Below, one piece after another: positions 33,403 through 46,900 of a stretch of 64,000 nt of DNA. Source of the stretch: Apostichopus japonicus (Eukaryota > Echinodermata > Holothuroidea > Aspidochirotida > Stichopodidae); the NCBI RefSeq assembly GCF_037975245.1, contig NC_092583.1, forward strand, positions 6,835,264-6,899,263, read 5' to 3'. The stretch's first letter is position 1; every line of letters begins with the position of its first letter. Made by a program: the position numbers and the translations under genes. The notes beneath the pieces were generated by a model, which saw only the letters and a list, made by a program, of their open reading frames with translations, ran no database searches and was not told the DNA's origin.

Positions 33403-33774
33403 CAGTGGCAGAGCTAGGGGTATTGGTCAGAGGGGGCGAGGAATGGTCTGTAGGGGCGCTTTCGACTTTATCTAAGCGGAGCGCCACCACAGGTTGGCGC
33501 GGAGCGTAAGAAATTTTTTGAGTTAAGATACTCCCGAGATCGCCGGAAATGACCCTTTCCGGGCCTTGCTAATTTGCAGATAAACGAAGAATAAATAGGT
33601 GTCATCGCCAACAAAATGTGACAAATGTCAATAGGTAGATTAGAGCGCAATGAAAAAGTCTATAATCGCGAACAAGTAAAAAGTGGTAAAGAGCTGAAAA
33701 GGGCGCCAGCAGTCCATTTGAGTCTGTCAGGGGGGGCATCCGTCCCCCCTGACTGTATGGATGCTCCGCCACTG
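33403..33774. mobile_element. Non-autonomous hAT-like MITE, copy 2 (372 bp)
   Basis: Same family and orientation as 15478-15844, with the same interior order (GGGGCGCTTTCGAC, AAGCGGAGCGCCACCACAGG, GACCCTTTCC, GGGCGCCAGCAGTCCATTTG). Ends are CAGTGGCAGAGC and, inverted, CAGTGGCGGAGC. A perfect 8-bp target duplication CTCCAGCC lies at 33395-33402 and 33775-33782. The subterminal G/C hairpin is conserved at 33726-33753. Confidence 0.9.
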
Positions 33775-33782
33775 CTCCAGCC

Positions 33783-36700
33783 CCCTCACAATACTTTGCT
33801 CTTCTGTCTATTAAGTAATTTTACTTTGTAGTTCTGAATAGAGGTGATTCTGTGTAATTTGGTTTATATTATTCCAAGCTGTACTCATAATTTAGTAATA
33901 TACCTAGTCTCCTTGGTATAAGCAACTTCCTTTCTTTTGGTCAGCAATAACAAATATCAAATCAACAGTGGATTTATTCAAAATGAAATCGATTAACTCA
34001 GGTACTGTATCCTGCTGAATTTATTGCAATCTGAGATATTGCAAGTAGTACCATGTATAGAAGGTCACATAGGGGAGAAACAGAGTGACAGATCTTTTAA
34101 AATCCTTAAATCTAATTGACAGTTGCTCAATCAAGTTATCAGCCTCAAATCAAACAAGTAGTAGTTGTCTTTACTTAATTCCTCTGTTACCATACATATA
34201 CTTCACTAGTTCTTTTCATTTATAGTCCAATCAAATAATGTTGCATCTACCTATAGTCTATGCTGTATATAGCTATACCTTCACTCACCTCCTTCCCCCC
34301 TTTCCCCCTTGCCCCTTTCCCCATCCCTCCCTTCCCTGAACACCTTTCATGTAGACCCTAGCCCTCTCCTGGGTCATTTCTCATCATTGAAAACAACCAC
34401 TTTGGAAGTTTTATCACCCACCCCCCTCCTCCCCTGTCAATTGGTAGTTAATTTTAGTAAATTATTGTTACAATAGTATTGTTATTTATGGTTCCACTCA
34501 TGAACAGATATTTGTAATATTATACCGTTCATAAACCCATAGATATGTATCAGGTATGACACTTCACGCTGTGTAGTCAATACAAATTACGTTGGGTAGA
34601 TAACTTATCGTACATGTCAACGAATATCATGTACAATGCATAAGCAGACTTGAGCAACGGGCATTTTACCTCTGATCAGCTCTAAGCCTGAGGTGAATTT
34701 TAAGTATTTACTCAAACTGTTTATATTTGTATGCAATAGCTTGTTTCTGAAAGTGATTCTTTAAATGAAAACTTTGGCAAAATTTTGCTATAACCAAACA
34801 TTCAGGGAGCCATCCATCAGGCCCTCTAGGACCACTAGATATTTTAGGAGCTCTGTGAGAGTGAATTCTGAATCGGAATAAATTTCTATCCCAAATTGTG
34901 AAAATTTTCACAATCAAATCATCCTCGTCTCTCTATAGTAACCAGCTAATACACCTAGCAATATCTCAAGGGCATTTTTGTTTCTTACTTACTCTATGAA
35001 ATTTATATGGCTGGAAAAGGATTCCCCAGTTCATGAACCAGAATATAACAAAACAGTAAAGATGTAATCCGATTGCACAGCAGTGTGCCTTGAAGTCTGA
35101 TGAAATCAATATCCAGAGTATCTCACTTGTCTCTCAGGTTCATCCCTGGAAGGCTCTGGGGTTTGGTTGAATCAAGATGATGTAATTAACTGGGTGTCAC
35201 CTCTCTTATAAAGGGATAATCTCTATTCTTTTGACCTCAATTAAGGTTAGCAGACTGATAAGGATCAAAATGGAGCTGTGGGTGAATTAAATGGCTGCAC
35301 AGGGGAGCTTTAAATGTTACATCATAGCTGATAGTAAAGTACATTGACTATGTAAATGGCAACGAAAATAATGATAGAACAGGATTCCTGTGAACATTGC
35401 CACAAGATGTGGATGATTTGTAGGAAAATTCAGATATCGTATTTTCTGCTCATAGTGGTCATTTTTTTTGTCAACTGTATTTGATACAAACCTCTGATTA
35501 AAGTCTAGTGCAATTCGTTACCTTTACTTGTTTCATTTAACTGCAAGGTGCATTGAGTTGTAACATTCTATTGTTAGATCTGACTAGTCCATATAATTTT
35601 CACACATGTCTTCATGTAACTAAGTGATATGTTTGGTGGCAACTCAACTGTACTTATTGTGTCATTATCAACCTTGTTTGCAGTAATTCATATTTTACGT
35701 CCCACAAATTTAATACACTTTGTTCACTTGCATACTTTTGAATTGTATGTCTTCCTGGTAAGAATTTGGCGTCCATTGAAGTATCCGACTATGTACTGTG
35801 TTCAGTGATTTCTGTGTCCGGTGATTTATGTGTCCGGTGAATTCTGTTTGGGTGAATAATGGAGTACTGTACCACCAGATTGTAACAACTATTTGAAACC
35901 AAAGGCAGCTTGAAAAATGAGAAAATATCAAACCTTTTTGGTGGTGTTGAGAACTTACTATTAATTTTATGTGAAAAGTATCTAGGCAAGAGAATTTTCT
36001 TAAGGTTAATATGGAATCTTCAATATCTTATTTTAAATATTCTAATATAATATATACTTTTCATTCTTGCTGTTAGTTTTATCAGTTGCAGTTTATTTGA
36101 AGTAATGTAACTGTACTTATATCAAAAACTTTTTTGGGAACACCACTGGAACCTAAATGACCTATGGAAGACTCGTAGCTCCTGGCTGGGAAAACCAACA
36201 TGCTATAGGTGGGAATGCAAAAAGGTGTTGTGAGGGTCATCTTCATAAATAGCTCCCAAAGTAGACCATACCAAATAATTGCCCAAAGCTCTTTAGAATT
36301 GCCTTCCCAGAGGTTATGAGACACATAATGAATTTCCACATATTGAGGAGGGCTCAATAAAGACATGTAGGTGAATCATAGCCAAATGAGAAAACAGTGA
36401 GGGTGCAAGTAATATACTTGAACATCAGTGACCATACATTGACTTGCTAGCATATTTAGGAGCAAACCTCCTTGACTTTCACACACAACAAAACTATAAT
36501 TCATTATATCATAGAGAGAATTATTATCAAGTAAGTGAACCTGTGCTCCCAATTCCACTTCAGAAAACAGTTCAAGATTCTATTTAGTTACATTGAATTC
36601 AAATTTCTGATGTGCCCAGCAAATAATATCATCCCATTTCCAATTCCAATAGACGTGAGGGGGAGGACACTTATATGTCATCCAAATATGGAGCCTCTCT

Positions 36701-39529
36701 GTCTATAGAGCAATGTCTTCAGCAGTAACCAGCAGTAGGTACTTTTGAAATTGAGATCTAATGTTGGTAATTATCGTGTAACGACTCTCCCAGCACCATA
36801 TGTCTTTATCTCCAAAATAAAATAATATCTGCTTTGCAATTGTGTAAACTGGCTCTGTAATATATACCCTCAAGGGATATCCAGGGAAGATGTTGTGGCC
36901 AATCGCTTTTTAGTTGATCTACTCATGCTCAAACATTTCTCTACCCTGGGGAGGAAATCGGTGTAATTATCAAAGCGATGCCACACAAAGTTCTGTGCTC
37001 CTCGGCTAATGAGTTTTGTTGATACTGCTTCTATACAAACTGTTAGTTTCGTTGTCACTATTATTATATATCAAGTACAAATCATCGCAGACCGTCAGAG
37101 TGGTACGATTTAATAATTGTAGTTCTGCAGCGTGTACAGTTTACTTTGCTTCTCTTACCTGTCTCCATACATCTCTACATATAATGCACTCTGCCATCTA
37201 CTTAAACTACATGGCTGGAAAGCAGAAAGAGAGAAATTATGGAAAACTACACAAATGACTTAAAATTAAGATGAGTTCCTTCTTGTAGTAGCATTTCATT
37301 TTGAATTTTTCAGTGGTGATAGAGAAACATTTCAATTCTGAACTTGCAAATGTGAAGCCTAGATTTTCAAACCCTGTATTTTTATCATAGTTTATACAGG
37401 AATCAGGGTTGGACTTTCCTAAGACATGTCTGCTATTTTCCATATCTTCATAAGATCTATAATGTAACAAACTCCATATATCAACAATTTTCATTCTATG
37501 TAGAAATCTTGCTCTTAAGGGGGGAAAAAAGGAAATAAACCCAATTATAAAGGGATCCTTTGCTGGCACAACTAATATAAACAGTGCAGTGACATTGAAA
37601 TGTTTGTCTCTACTGGGATTTCTTCAATTTGTCACATATTTGGAAATTTCTGTTATTAGAATGCATCATGTTCAGGTTTGTTTATGGCCATGATGCTGTT
37701 TGTATCCTACCATTGAAGTTCAATCAACCCCCAGAAGAAGTGCCCTAAGTAGCAGAAAATTAGACCAACTGATAAAATTTCATCTGACTCACTGCAGTCC
37801 TGACTTTGATTTTGTAATTTTTATAGCGTTACTCTGAGAATTCTGAACTGAACTCCTCAAAGCCATTTAGCTATTATTGCAGCTCAATTACCCATGGGAA
37901 GGTTCATTCTCAGAGAGATATTTCAGCCTTGATTTCTGATTCAGAACTGAATTTTTCTGTCCTATCCAAATCAGTGAACCAATCTTTTGGCTTGGATGGC
38001 CAAGCTGGATGAATTCCATCCTCTAACTCTGTTTTCGTATTCCTAGCAGAAGATAAAGTCCCAACCTTTTAGTTTTAGTAGTAGTAGCAGTAGAGAGGGA
38101 GAGAATTGCATGGCACAGTAATTGGAATGTTTATGAGCTGTACATGAGGTCAGTGCAATTAATTAAGTGGCTATATGACGTATGGCTATTTTTAGTAGCT
38201 GTTAGGTCAAGAACCTATGATCGAGGTGCTAATTTAGCTACCAATTGGTTTCTGTACAGGAAGGGAGTGACGATTGATTAGTGACATGGTTGGAATGGAT
38301 AATTAATCACCATACAGATGAATATGACTGGTGCTACACAAATGGAACATGCACTGAATTGTTATGTGATAATTCATGACATTATCAAAACCAACATCAT
38401 TCATCTAATAAACCAATTAAAAAGGCCATTTGTAATGATTTCGGTAATATAATGTTAGGTGAAATGTATGATAATGGTTGATTTGTTCTTATTAAAGACA
38501 GTTAATTAATTTGCTGTCTGTCTGTCAGGGCTTGGAATTTCTTTTATCGTTACCTGAATGGCAGGTATTAGTCCATGATCTAGAATGTATTAAAATGTGT
38601 AAGGGAGAGTGATTTCGTATGCAGAGCTCTGTAAATAGCAGTACCTGGAATGCTCCTTTAAAGCAGCCCTTGACTTTGTTTACAAGGCTTTCCTGATGTT
38701 CAATATTTCCTCTATATTTGATACAATGTAGATCATTAGCTTGGCCATGCATGCAGTCAAATGTCAACTGATGCGAGAAAAGTCACAAGTTTTGAAGTTT
38801 GCAGGGTAAAGAAATGTCAATTATTTAACAAATTAAGTAATTACTTTTACATATACCGTTATCAATTTGGTGTTAGTTTTTTTTTCTTCAAAACTTGCTT
38901 TTGACCAAATACAAAAAAGCTTCTTTAATACAAATTTGATGATCATGATGCAATTATTCTCAGTCCAGGCCTTAACTTATAAAATTAGTCTGTTGCTTTG
39001 TAAATTAAACTCTACATCAATGATTGGACATGTCCAGCTGACTCTCCGGTGAAGAGAAGATAAAAGTGAGAATCTGACAACCACTCGACGGTTCACCACT
39101 AAACTATCTCCTTAGCAAACAGAACATCACTCTGTTTATCCTTGGTTAATTATTCCTTACACTCTGTCATTCATCCTTCCTAAATAAAGACCTCTCTTCA
39201 AACCTAGTACCTGTATGTTAACTGTATTCCAATTGATGTACATCCTCTGTTGAAATTGACTTTAGTAATCATTCACACAATATAGTTTGTTAGATGCCAA
39301 ATCCCTCATTCCTCCCAAGGATGGGATGGTACTGTAATCTTTTAGGAATGGTCTTCAAATTATCTTGGGTTGTAATTCAAAAGAGATGTTTAAAGTAATA
39401 TCGTAATCTGAACAAATACCCAAGGTTACCTTCAGAATTCAGTTTACTGAACCATAATTCGAAATTGTATAAATGTGTTAAATTCCAACGCATGAAGAAT
39501 TTATTAAGAGAAATGGATATTACCACTTT
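33783..39529. other. No gene confirmed
   Basis: A pyrimidine-rich block lies at about 34276-34345. Three 16-bp units of GTGATTTCTGTGTCCG occur near 35804-35850. Open minus-strand frames at 36082-37058 have no recognised family and are separated by stops, possibly an old transposon. Confidence 0.35.
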
Positions 39530-39655
39530 GGAGGTTGGAGAGGGAGGAGTGGAGGTGGAAGGGGGGGGGAGTGGAGGTGGAGGGGGAGTGGGGGAGGTGG
39601 AGGTGGAGGGGGTAGGTGGAGGGGATAGGTGGAGGGGGTCGGTGGAAGGGATTGA
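39530..39655. repeat. G-rich GGAGGTGGAGGGG simple repeat
   Basis: Imperfect GGAGGTGGA/GGGG iterations, strongly G-skewed on the plus strand with many G-runs, so capable of quadruplex formation. The glycine-rich frame crossing it is an artefact. Confidence 0.8.
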
Positions 39656-40415
39656 TGAAAGTCAAAGGAAGAGGAATCCTGATTCTGTCCTATGTTTCTG
39701 GGTTTCTTTCTAGTTGTGATTTGTGTGCCTTAGGAAGATTAGCATCCAAAGATGATATCAAGACACTGTAACATAAACTTTCCAATTACAAAAATGTTCA
39801 AATAATTCATAGTCGTTTGGAAACTCTAGCATTAAAACTGTATCGCTGACTCGATACGTCCATGAATGATAAAGGCTATACATCGCATGGTCACTCAAAA
39901 CAACACTGTAAGAGTAGCTATACATATTATATGCCTTATAATTGGTTCTTCAGTTTCTCATCCTGTTCTGCACGTGACTCTGGCCAATCAGACCAGTCCT
40001 AATGTCCTCAAATGAACTGAGAACAGCCAGGCTCTTGGTCTCTGTATTTGGATCGAAATTAAATACAACAGGAGAGAAATATTGCAGAAATAAATGACGT
40101 CAGATATAGCTTCCAATTCTCAGAGTAAATTTTGGATGTTGACAGATAAACCACAGCAAATGAAAGCAAATGATGGACAGGCATGAAAATGGAAGTACTC
40201 TAATTATATGGCCAAAATAGCTAAAAATTACCTAGAGACTATTCTTGATGAAAGCATTATTGGTTAATGAATAATATATTTTTATCTACATATGAAGTTG
40301 CTGGTAAATGAATAATATGTTTTTATGTACATTTGAAGTTGTAACACTGAGTGTGTGAATTGTTCTTGAGCTTGGGACATTTATAATACTAGTATATTAT
40401 TAGTGCAAAATAATG
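39656..40415. other. No gene seen
   Basis: Non-coding. A short direct duplication of about 40 bp (TGAATAATATATTTTTAT and its variant) lies at about 40268-40340. Confidence 0.35.
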
Positions 40416-41506
40416 TACTTGGACTTGTACTGCTACTGGTACTTGTACTCATGCTGTTACTCATACCAAGGGGGACTTCTACTTGTGCTTGTACTCATGC
40501 TGTTACTCATACCCAAGGGGGACTTCTACTTGTATTTGCACTCATGCTGGTACTCACACCAAGGGGGACTTCTACTTGTATTTGTACTCATGCTGGTACT
40601 CACACCAAGGGGGACTTCTACTTGTATTTGTACTCATGCTGTTACTCATACCCAAGGGGGACTTCTACTTGTATTTGCACTCATGCTGGTACTCACACCA
40701 AGGGGGACTTCTACTTGTATTTGTACTCATGCTGGTACTCACACCAAGGAGGACTTCTACTTGTATTTGTACTCATGCTGGTACTCACACCAAGGGGGAC
40801 TTCTACTTGTATTTGCACTCATGCTGTTACTCATACCAAGGGGGACTTCTACTTGTATTTGTACTCATGCTGGTACTCACACCAAGGGGGACTTCTACTT
40901 GTATTTGTACTCATGCTGTTACTCACACCAAGGGGGACTTCTACTTGTATTTGCACTCATGCTGGTACTCACACTATGGGGGACTTCTACCGGTACTTGT
41001 TCTCATGCTGTTACTCATACCAAGGGGGACTTCTACTTGTATTTGTACTAATGCTGGTACTCACACCAAGGGGGACTTCTACTGGTACTTGTACTCATGC
41101 TGTTACTCATACCAAGGGGGACTTCTACTTGTATGCTGTTACTCATACCAAGGGGGACTTCTACTTATATTTGTACTCGACTTCTACTTGTATTTGTACT
41201 CATGCTGGTACTCACACCAAGGGGGACTTCTACTTGTATTTGTACTCATGCTGTTACTCATACCAAGGGGGACTTCTACTGGTACTTGTACTCATGCTGT
41301 TACTCATACCAAGGGGGACTTCTACTGGTACTTGTACTCATGCTGTTACTCATACCAAGGGGGACTTCTACTTGTTTGCTGTTACTCATACCAAGGGGGA
41401 CTTCTACTTGTATTTGTACTCATGCTGTTACTCATACCACGGGGGACTTCTACTGGTACTTGTACTCATGCTGTTACTCATACCAAGGGGGACTTCTACT
41501 TGTATG
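40416..41506. repeat. 46-bp minisatellite, about 23 copies
   Basis: The unit contains ACCAAGGGGGACTTCTACTT followed by GTATTTGTACTCATGCTG and a junction of either GTACTCAC or TTACTCAT. I counted 23 GGGGGACTTCT-type cores, mostly 44-48 bp apart, with two shortened units and one partial. The unit has no stop in any forward frame, and 46 is not a multiple of 3, so all three frames stay open and read the same peptide in rotation. This creates frames of up to 396 codons. I regard them as non-coding. Confidence 0.95.
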
Positions 41507-43640
41507 CAAGTAACTCTGGACAAGTTAATGGATTGTATAATGTTAGTACCTGAGATGATGTACCAAGGGGAAGAAGGCAAGAAGCTCCTTTAACACCTCG
41601 TACAGTCTGCCTAAGTTCCTGGCTGACACTGAAGCTTAGTCATATCCCAGAGGTAATAATATGGCATGGTTACTTGATAGGTGTCATTGAAACTATATTG
41701 ATAACCATGAAAATAAAATTGAATGTTCCAGAAAAATATTGTCACATATCTCCACCCACCTGAACATCTGATTCAGACAAACCATGAATATAAAAAGTTA
41801 AATCTCACCCAAGATAATCCTTGAACTAGGTTATTTTAAAGGAATAACAATAGTGTTGTGAATGTGAATATTTTTTAATATAAACCAAAAAAAAAAAAAA
41901 AAAGGGAAAAAAAATGAAAAGAAAAACAGACTGAATAATGGGAAAGAAAACAAAGTACAAAGACAGGATGAAACATAACCTTTGGCCTACATACATTCAT
42001 GTCATCCAGGGTTGTCTTTGGTATTTTGATTGTCTAAGTACTTGTTTTGATATTGTGTCCATTGTCAATGCATTCTCAATACACTTTTAATCATAGTTTA
42101 ACAATGGGAACTTTTCGCTGTATGTTTTTGCCTGGTATGAAGAATCTGCCATACTAGCAAGTTTTAACTTGTTGTGGTAGAGGGGAGGGGGAAGGGGATT
42201 GCGGGGGGGGTGGGGAATACCTTGTACAGGTGGTATATTATATTGTCAAAACTTACTGACACCTGCAAAGTTCCAGTAGCAGGAGGGGAAGGCCAGTTTA
42301 GAAGGCACAACATTTTCTGGTCTTGTTTCATTGGTTGTGGCAGACTGATTTGTGCAGAACATATATATGGTAAACTTACACAGAACAATGCTTACATAAA
42401 ATCATGTTAACTTCTATTATACCTCTTTAAGTATAAAGGTTCATTCCTCCAGGGGCAAAAAACACAATGACCTTAACTCATGACCTGCTCTGGGCAATTT
42501 CAGAAGTTTCTGAGAATAAATCAAATCCCCTGAGCTTGATAATAATTTCATATTCAGTACTTTATGATCAGTAGGTTTTTGGCAAGCTATCATTTTCGTG
42601 AAAATACCGCTGACATAGAGACCCAGAGAAATATCCATTGGAATCTGGGAGGGTATTGTAACTTTTGGTAAGGGATAGTTGTTTACTGTTATTGTTGTAT
42701 TCAACAGCCAATGTGTTTATTGTAATCAGAAGAAGGCAGAGACGGTATTAAAAGTTAATGTTCACGTTTTTAATAGGAGGTTAATATTTCAAATGTGCTA
42801 CTAGGCAGGTATGTACAGTATGACATGAACATACCAAAGAACATGGACTACAAGGTATGTAGGTCAGCTGTATACAGCTATTACATGTTCTTGAACTGTG
42901 TATAATACAGTAGGTCATTCCACTATATAGGAATGGATATAAATGCTAAGGCTTCCAGCGATATATATATAGATATAGAGAGAGAGTACCTCCTCACTGT
43001 TGTATTAGCTGTTGTGCATTATACACGGAGTGATCTATTTAAACAGAGGATGAGTTTTTGCGCATGTGTGCCTTTGGACTGTACACACAAACTCAGCTGA
43101 GAAATCCCTGGATCTCATGTAGATAATTAGGATTGGATTTATTCTCTCACTACTCACCTTGGGTGTCCTACTGATAATAACAAGGAAATTAGGTCAACCA
43201 GACTAGAAGCAGTATTGTGGCTGTTACCGTGATATTATGGAGAGTGAATGGAGTGCAGTGTTGTTGTATCTGAGCTGTTAATATACATCCTAGTCATAAA
43301 TTGTAGAATGATTGTGACTGATTGGAATTACAGAACTGTTGTTAATTTGTTAAGTAGTGAATGGATGACAAGCGTTTACTTTACTCAGGTATTGTAGGCT
43401 ACTATATAAAAACACTGTACTAGATCTGAGAAGGGAATTCCCACTGGGTAAGATTCTCACATTGGATAATTAATTTCTAAATGGGAAATTCAGCTTTTTA
43501 ATATTCTTAAAAATTTCCATCTGAGGAGGAAACTGTGATGGATTGTGAAGGTGACAAAAGTTTTGGTATCTAGGGATTTTAAAGGTGGTATACCATGATA
43601 AATAAGGTCATCGTTTTTTTTAAAACTTTTAACTAGCAAT
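41507..43640. other. No gene seen; A-run and AT/AG microsatellite inside
   Basis: A-rich tract near 41887-41933, G-rich stretch near 42180-42215, and (AT)n followed by (AG)n at 42961-42987. Confidence 0.35.
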
Positions 43641-43975
43641 AAACACCTTTAACTTTGGTCAATCATAATTTTAAACTCATTAATCATGTGTTTTTAAGAT
43701 GATTGCACATTAGTAATGTATATATACTTTGATGTAGCTTATAGTTGACATATTCTAGTGTTCTATTTAATAGGCAATAGTGTAATACAATGCAACTATC
43801 AATTTTCACATGCAAAAACGCCTTTAACTTTGGTCAATCATAATTTCAAGTTCATTAATCATGTGATTTGATGATTGTACATTATATACTTTGATGTAGC
43901 TTATAGTTGACGTATTCTAGTGTTCTATTTAATAGGCAATAGTGTAATACAATGCAATTATGAATTTTCACCTGC
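43641..43975. repeat. Tandem duplication, two ~170-bp units
   Basis: The unit starting AAACACCTTTAACTTTGGTC at 43641 recurs at 43816 (AAACGCCTTTAACTTTGGTC) and stays alignable to TTTTCAC[AC]TGC. The second copy lacks about 14 bases around GTAATGTATA. A few substitutions indicate an older event than the duplication at 56676. Confidence 0.85.
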
Positions 43976-46900
43976 TAAGTTTGGCTATTTAAAACAGTTT
44001 TGTGCATTCGGACACCAATTTTTGGAAAGTTTCACCAAACATTCATAGCATAACCACATATAACTTTACATGTACACAATTAAACCTAAGGCATACCTGT
44101 AATATTTTCCCACCTATTGAACATTAGCAAGATCATAATTCATCTTTCTATTCCATGCCTGGACACCTTTTTATCACAGTAGTATTATTCCTAAACAATT
44201 TAGGTGTATTGAAATCATTCAATATTTGGACAATTAGACACAAAACTATAAATTTCTTAATATTGACAAGAAGTGTTGCTAAGGTCTATATGTTGAGTGT
44301 TTAGTTTAACTTTAAATATGTTCAATATTACATCATGATCGCTGTAGATTACCACATGTTCTGTACAGTCTACCAGTATATCAGGAACATATATCCTGTT
44401 GTGACTTCAATAGTATTAACAGCTATTTAGTCAGTTGATTCATGTTCTGTCCAGAATTTAATATTGAACAGACTGTTATCCTTTCCCACATTCTTTCCCT
44501 CTTGTATAAATAAATCATTGCCTACACATATTGTGTCAGGGTTTCAGTGTGTAAATTTGTATAGAATACCGAGATTGTCAGCTGGTGGAATGGGGTATTG
44601 TTGAGGGAACTATATTTGCAGTAGGTAGTACCTTGGTTAGTTGGTCATGGCAGTCTGAGATCATCTCAGGGATGGTCAGTTATATAATATATTGTGGGTT
44701 TACTTGCCTTCTATAGCTGGTATCTGTCTAGTCACTGCATGATGTAGTGCAATTCTCTAAGTAGATAATATGGTCAAATGTTCATTTTATGGTCTGATGA
44801 TAGTGCTAGCTGATAATTAGCATTGTTCATGTAGAGCTGTCAGCTTTCCAAAGGTGTCAATAGAGGGCACTGTCTTGTAGATCATAATTGCATAATTATC
44901 ACAGCAATGATTTTCACAAGGGCTAGGTTACGTATAAGTTGTTGCTGTCAACATTGATGAACATTGGCTTGGCTCTTCAGGTCCTCCAAATCAAAAAGCT
45001 GTTTCAGTTTGCTTGTTTCAAATGATCTCCTTCGGGCATAAGTTAAGTATAAACTCTATATTGACAACAAAAGAAGGGTAAAATGCTTCGATTGTCGTCC
45101 TATGATTGCATAAATGTTAATACCTGCTGACTTTATTGCTCCTGGCCTCTTTGAAATAAACCTAAGGTTTGTTTGTTTTTTACTCATAATAGCTGATACC
45201 ATAAATAGTTATACAAGACTAAACTATTTACCCGTCGTCGTCGTATAAGCTTACGATACTCTGAGGTTGTGATATGGCAAGGCAGTTATTTACATCCATC
45301 TTTGGAAGTAACTTGGGAACATCTCTTCTTTGTTGATTGAAAGCCACCAACTTTTGGAAATAGTTCCCTGCATGAGGACTAACTGGATTGGGGTATTCTT
45401 GTTTGTGAAAGTTCAGATTTAAATTGGCATCCAGCTGTGCTTTGCCTTATGGCATGGTGCAAAATCTGAAGATGTCATGAGAAACCGTTAGCTTTTCCTA
45501 CATTGGGCTCGAACAAGCGATTCTATAAAACTGCGCTCCTCAGGAACTGTAGTATCTGCCGTACAGCTTTAGTTTAGAGACGAATGAAAACAGAGAACAC
45601 TGGATCCAGCAGTTTTCAGCTGCTTTTCTTGTAACAAAAGTGCTAAATAGGAAAAATGGAACAAATTTGATGGACCATACGAAGCAGTTAGTATCTGGCT
45701 TTTCTTTCAGCTTTTACCCAAAGTGATTCTTTTGTTCTAACTCGTGTGGAAGTGTGTCTTGAAACAAAGGGAATGAGTGGAAGGTATAGCTACTGTTTAG
45801 TACATGCGGTGTCTTGTGGTGATACTGTATATGAGCTTTATGTAAAATGTTCTGGTTTTCATCTTCAGTATATTTTCAAGTAGTGAGTAGGTTAAGGAAC
45901 CTGTAACATATGTCATCAGTCCTCATTTAGTTTAATGACATATATATATATATATATGTAGCTCTAGCTAATGCCTGTGATAGATTAGGGACAAAGTTCT
46001 GGTCTAAGCCTGTGATGATGTATTTACTTGTAAAGAAATGTAAATATTGTACAGCCTTTCATATCTACTACTATACTTAGGGTTATCTCATTTTCAGAAT
46101 TAATCTTCTTCTACCTTTTGCAGTCTAAAGAAGTTTTTAAGTTAGTGGTTTTACTCTGGTGTTTTTATTGAGCAAATCTGATGTCAAATTTGTTGCCAAA
46201 CACCTCATTAGCAAAAGAAATTTGTGTAAACGGATCTCCAATTGACACTCTGTTCAATGGATGTTTCGGTAACATGCTTACTGATCATGTAAACAAACAA
46301 TAAAACAGCAGAGGGCAGACAAGTACGATTGAAATATTTAGTCTTTATTCAAGCTCTCAAACCTAGGTATGAAATATGAATACCATGCCTGTATCAATTA
46401 GTTGTACTCAATCAGGAATTGTTATGTGAACAAAGAATCTATACTTATATAATAGTTATGCAAGGCTATATTATAGGAGAGAGTGTTATTAAGAAGTGAG
46501 TTTGGAATTCCTGGCTATTTTTGGGATATCAATGCACCCTGCACTCAATGTGATATTGAGTTATGTCAATTGTGTCAATTTCTGTATAACTCATAGTACT
46601 GAGTAGTGTGAATCAGGATTTTAAAAATGTCTGTCCCTGAGACATGTTTAGATATACTTATTTCTATCAGTACAGTGAGTATACATATATGCATGAGCTT
46701 GCCTACCATTCATACTGTAACAGTAACAGAAGTGTCTGTGTGACAAAAACGTGTCAGAATTAATCAGAATCATTTAACTACTTGCTAATTAGTTATGTAA
46801 TATTGCATTGAAACAACCAGAAAATGCTTTTCATACAGTACATTTCAAACAGTACAGCAAGTGTATCTTAAACTAATATTTACCCATCGTCCTATAAGGT

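Noticed and set aside
36082-37058. Three consecutive minus-strand frames suggesting a LINE or DNA-transposon relic
   Set aside because: I could not find endonuclease, RT or DDE motifs, and several stops separate the frames.
39465-39713. Glycine/valine/glutamate-rich 82-codon frame
   Set aside because: Translation of a GGAGGTGGA simple repeat.
40403-41593. 396-codon open frame (and frames of 356, 212 and 138 codons)
   Set aside because: All are readings of the 46-bp minisatellite. The same peptide appears in three frames, so openness reflects the unit, not a gene.
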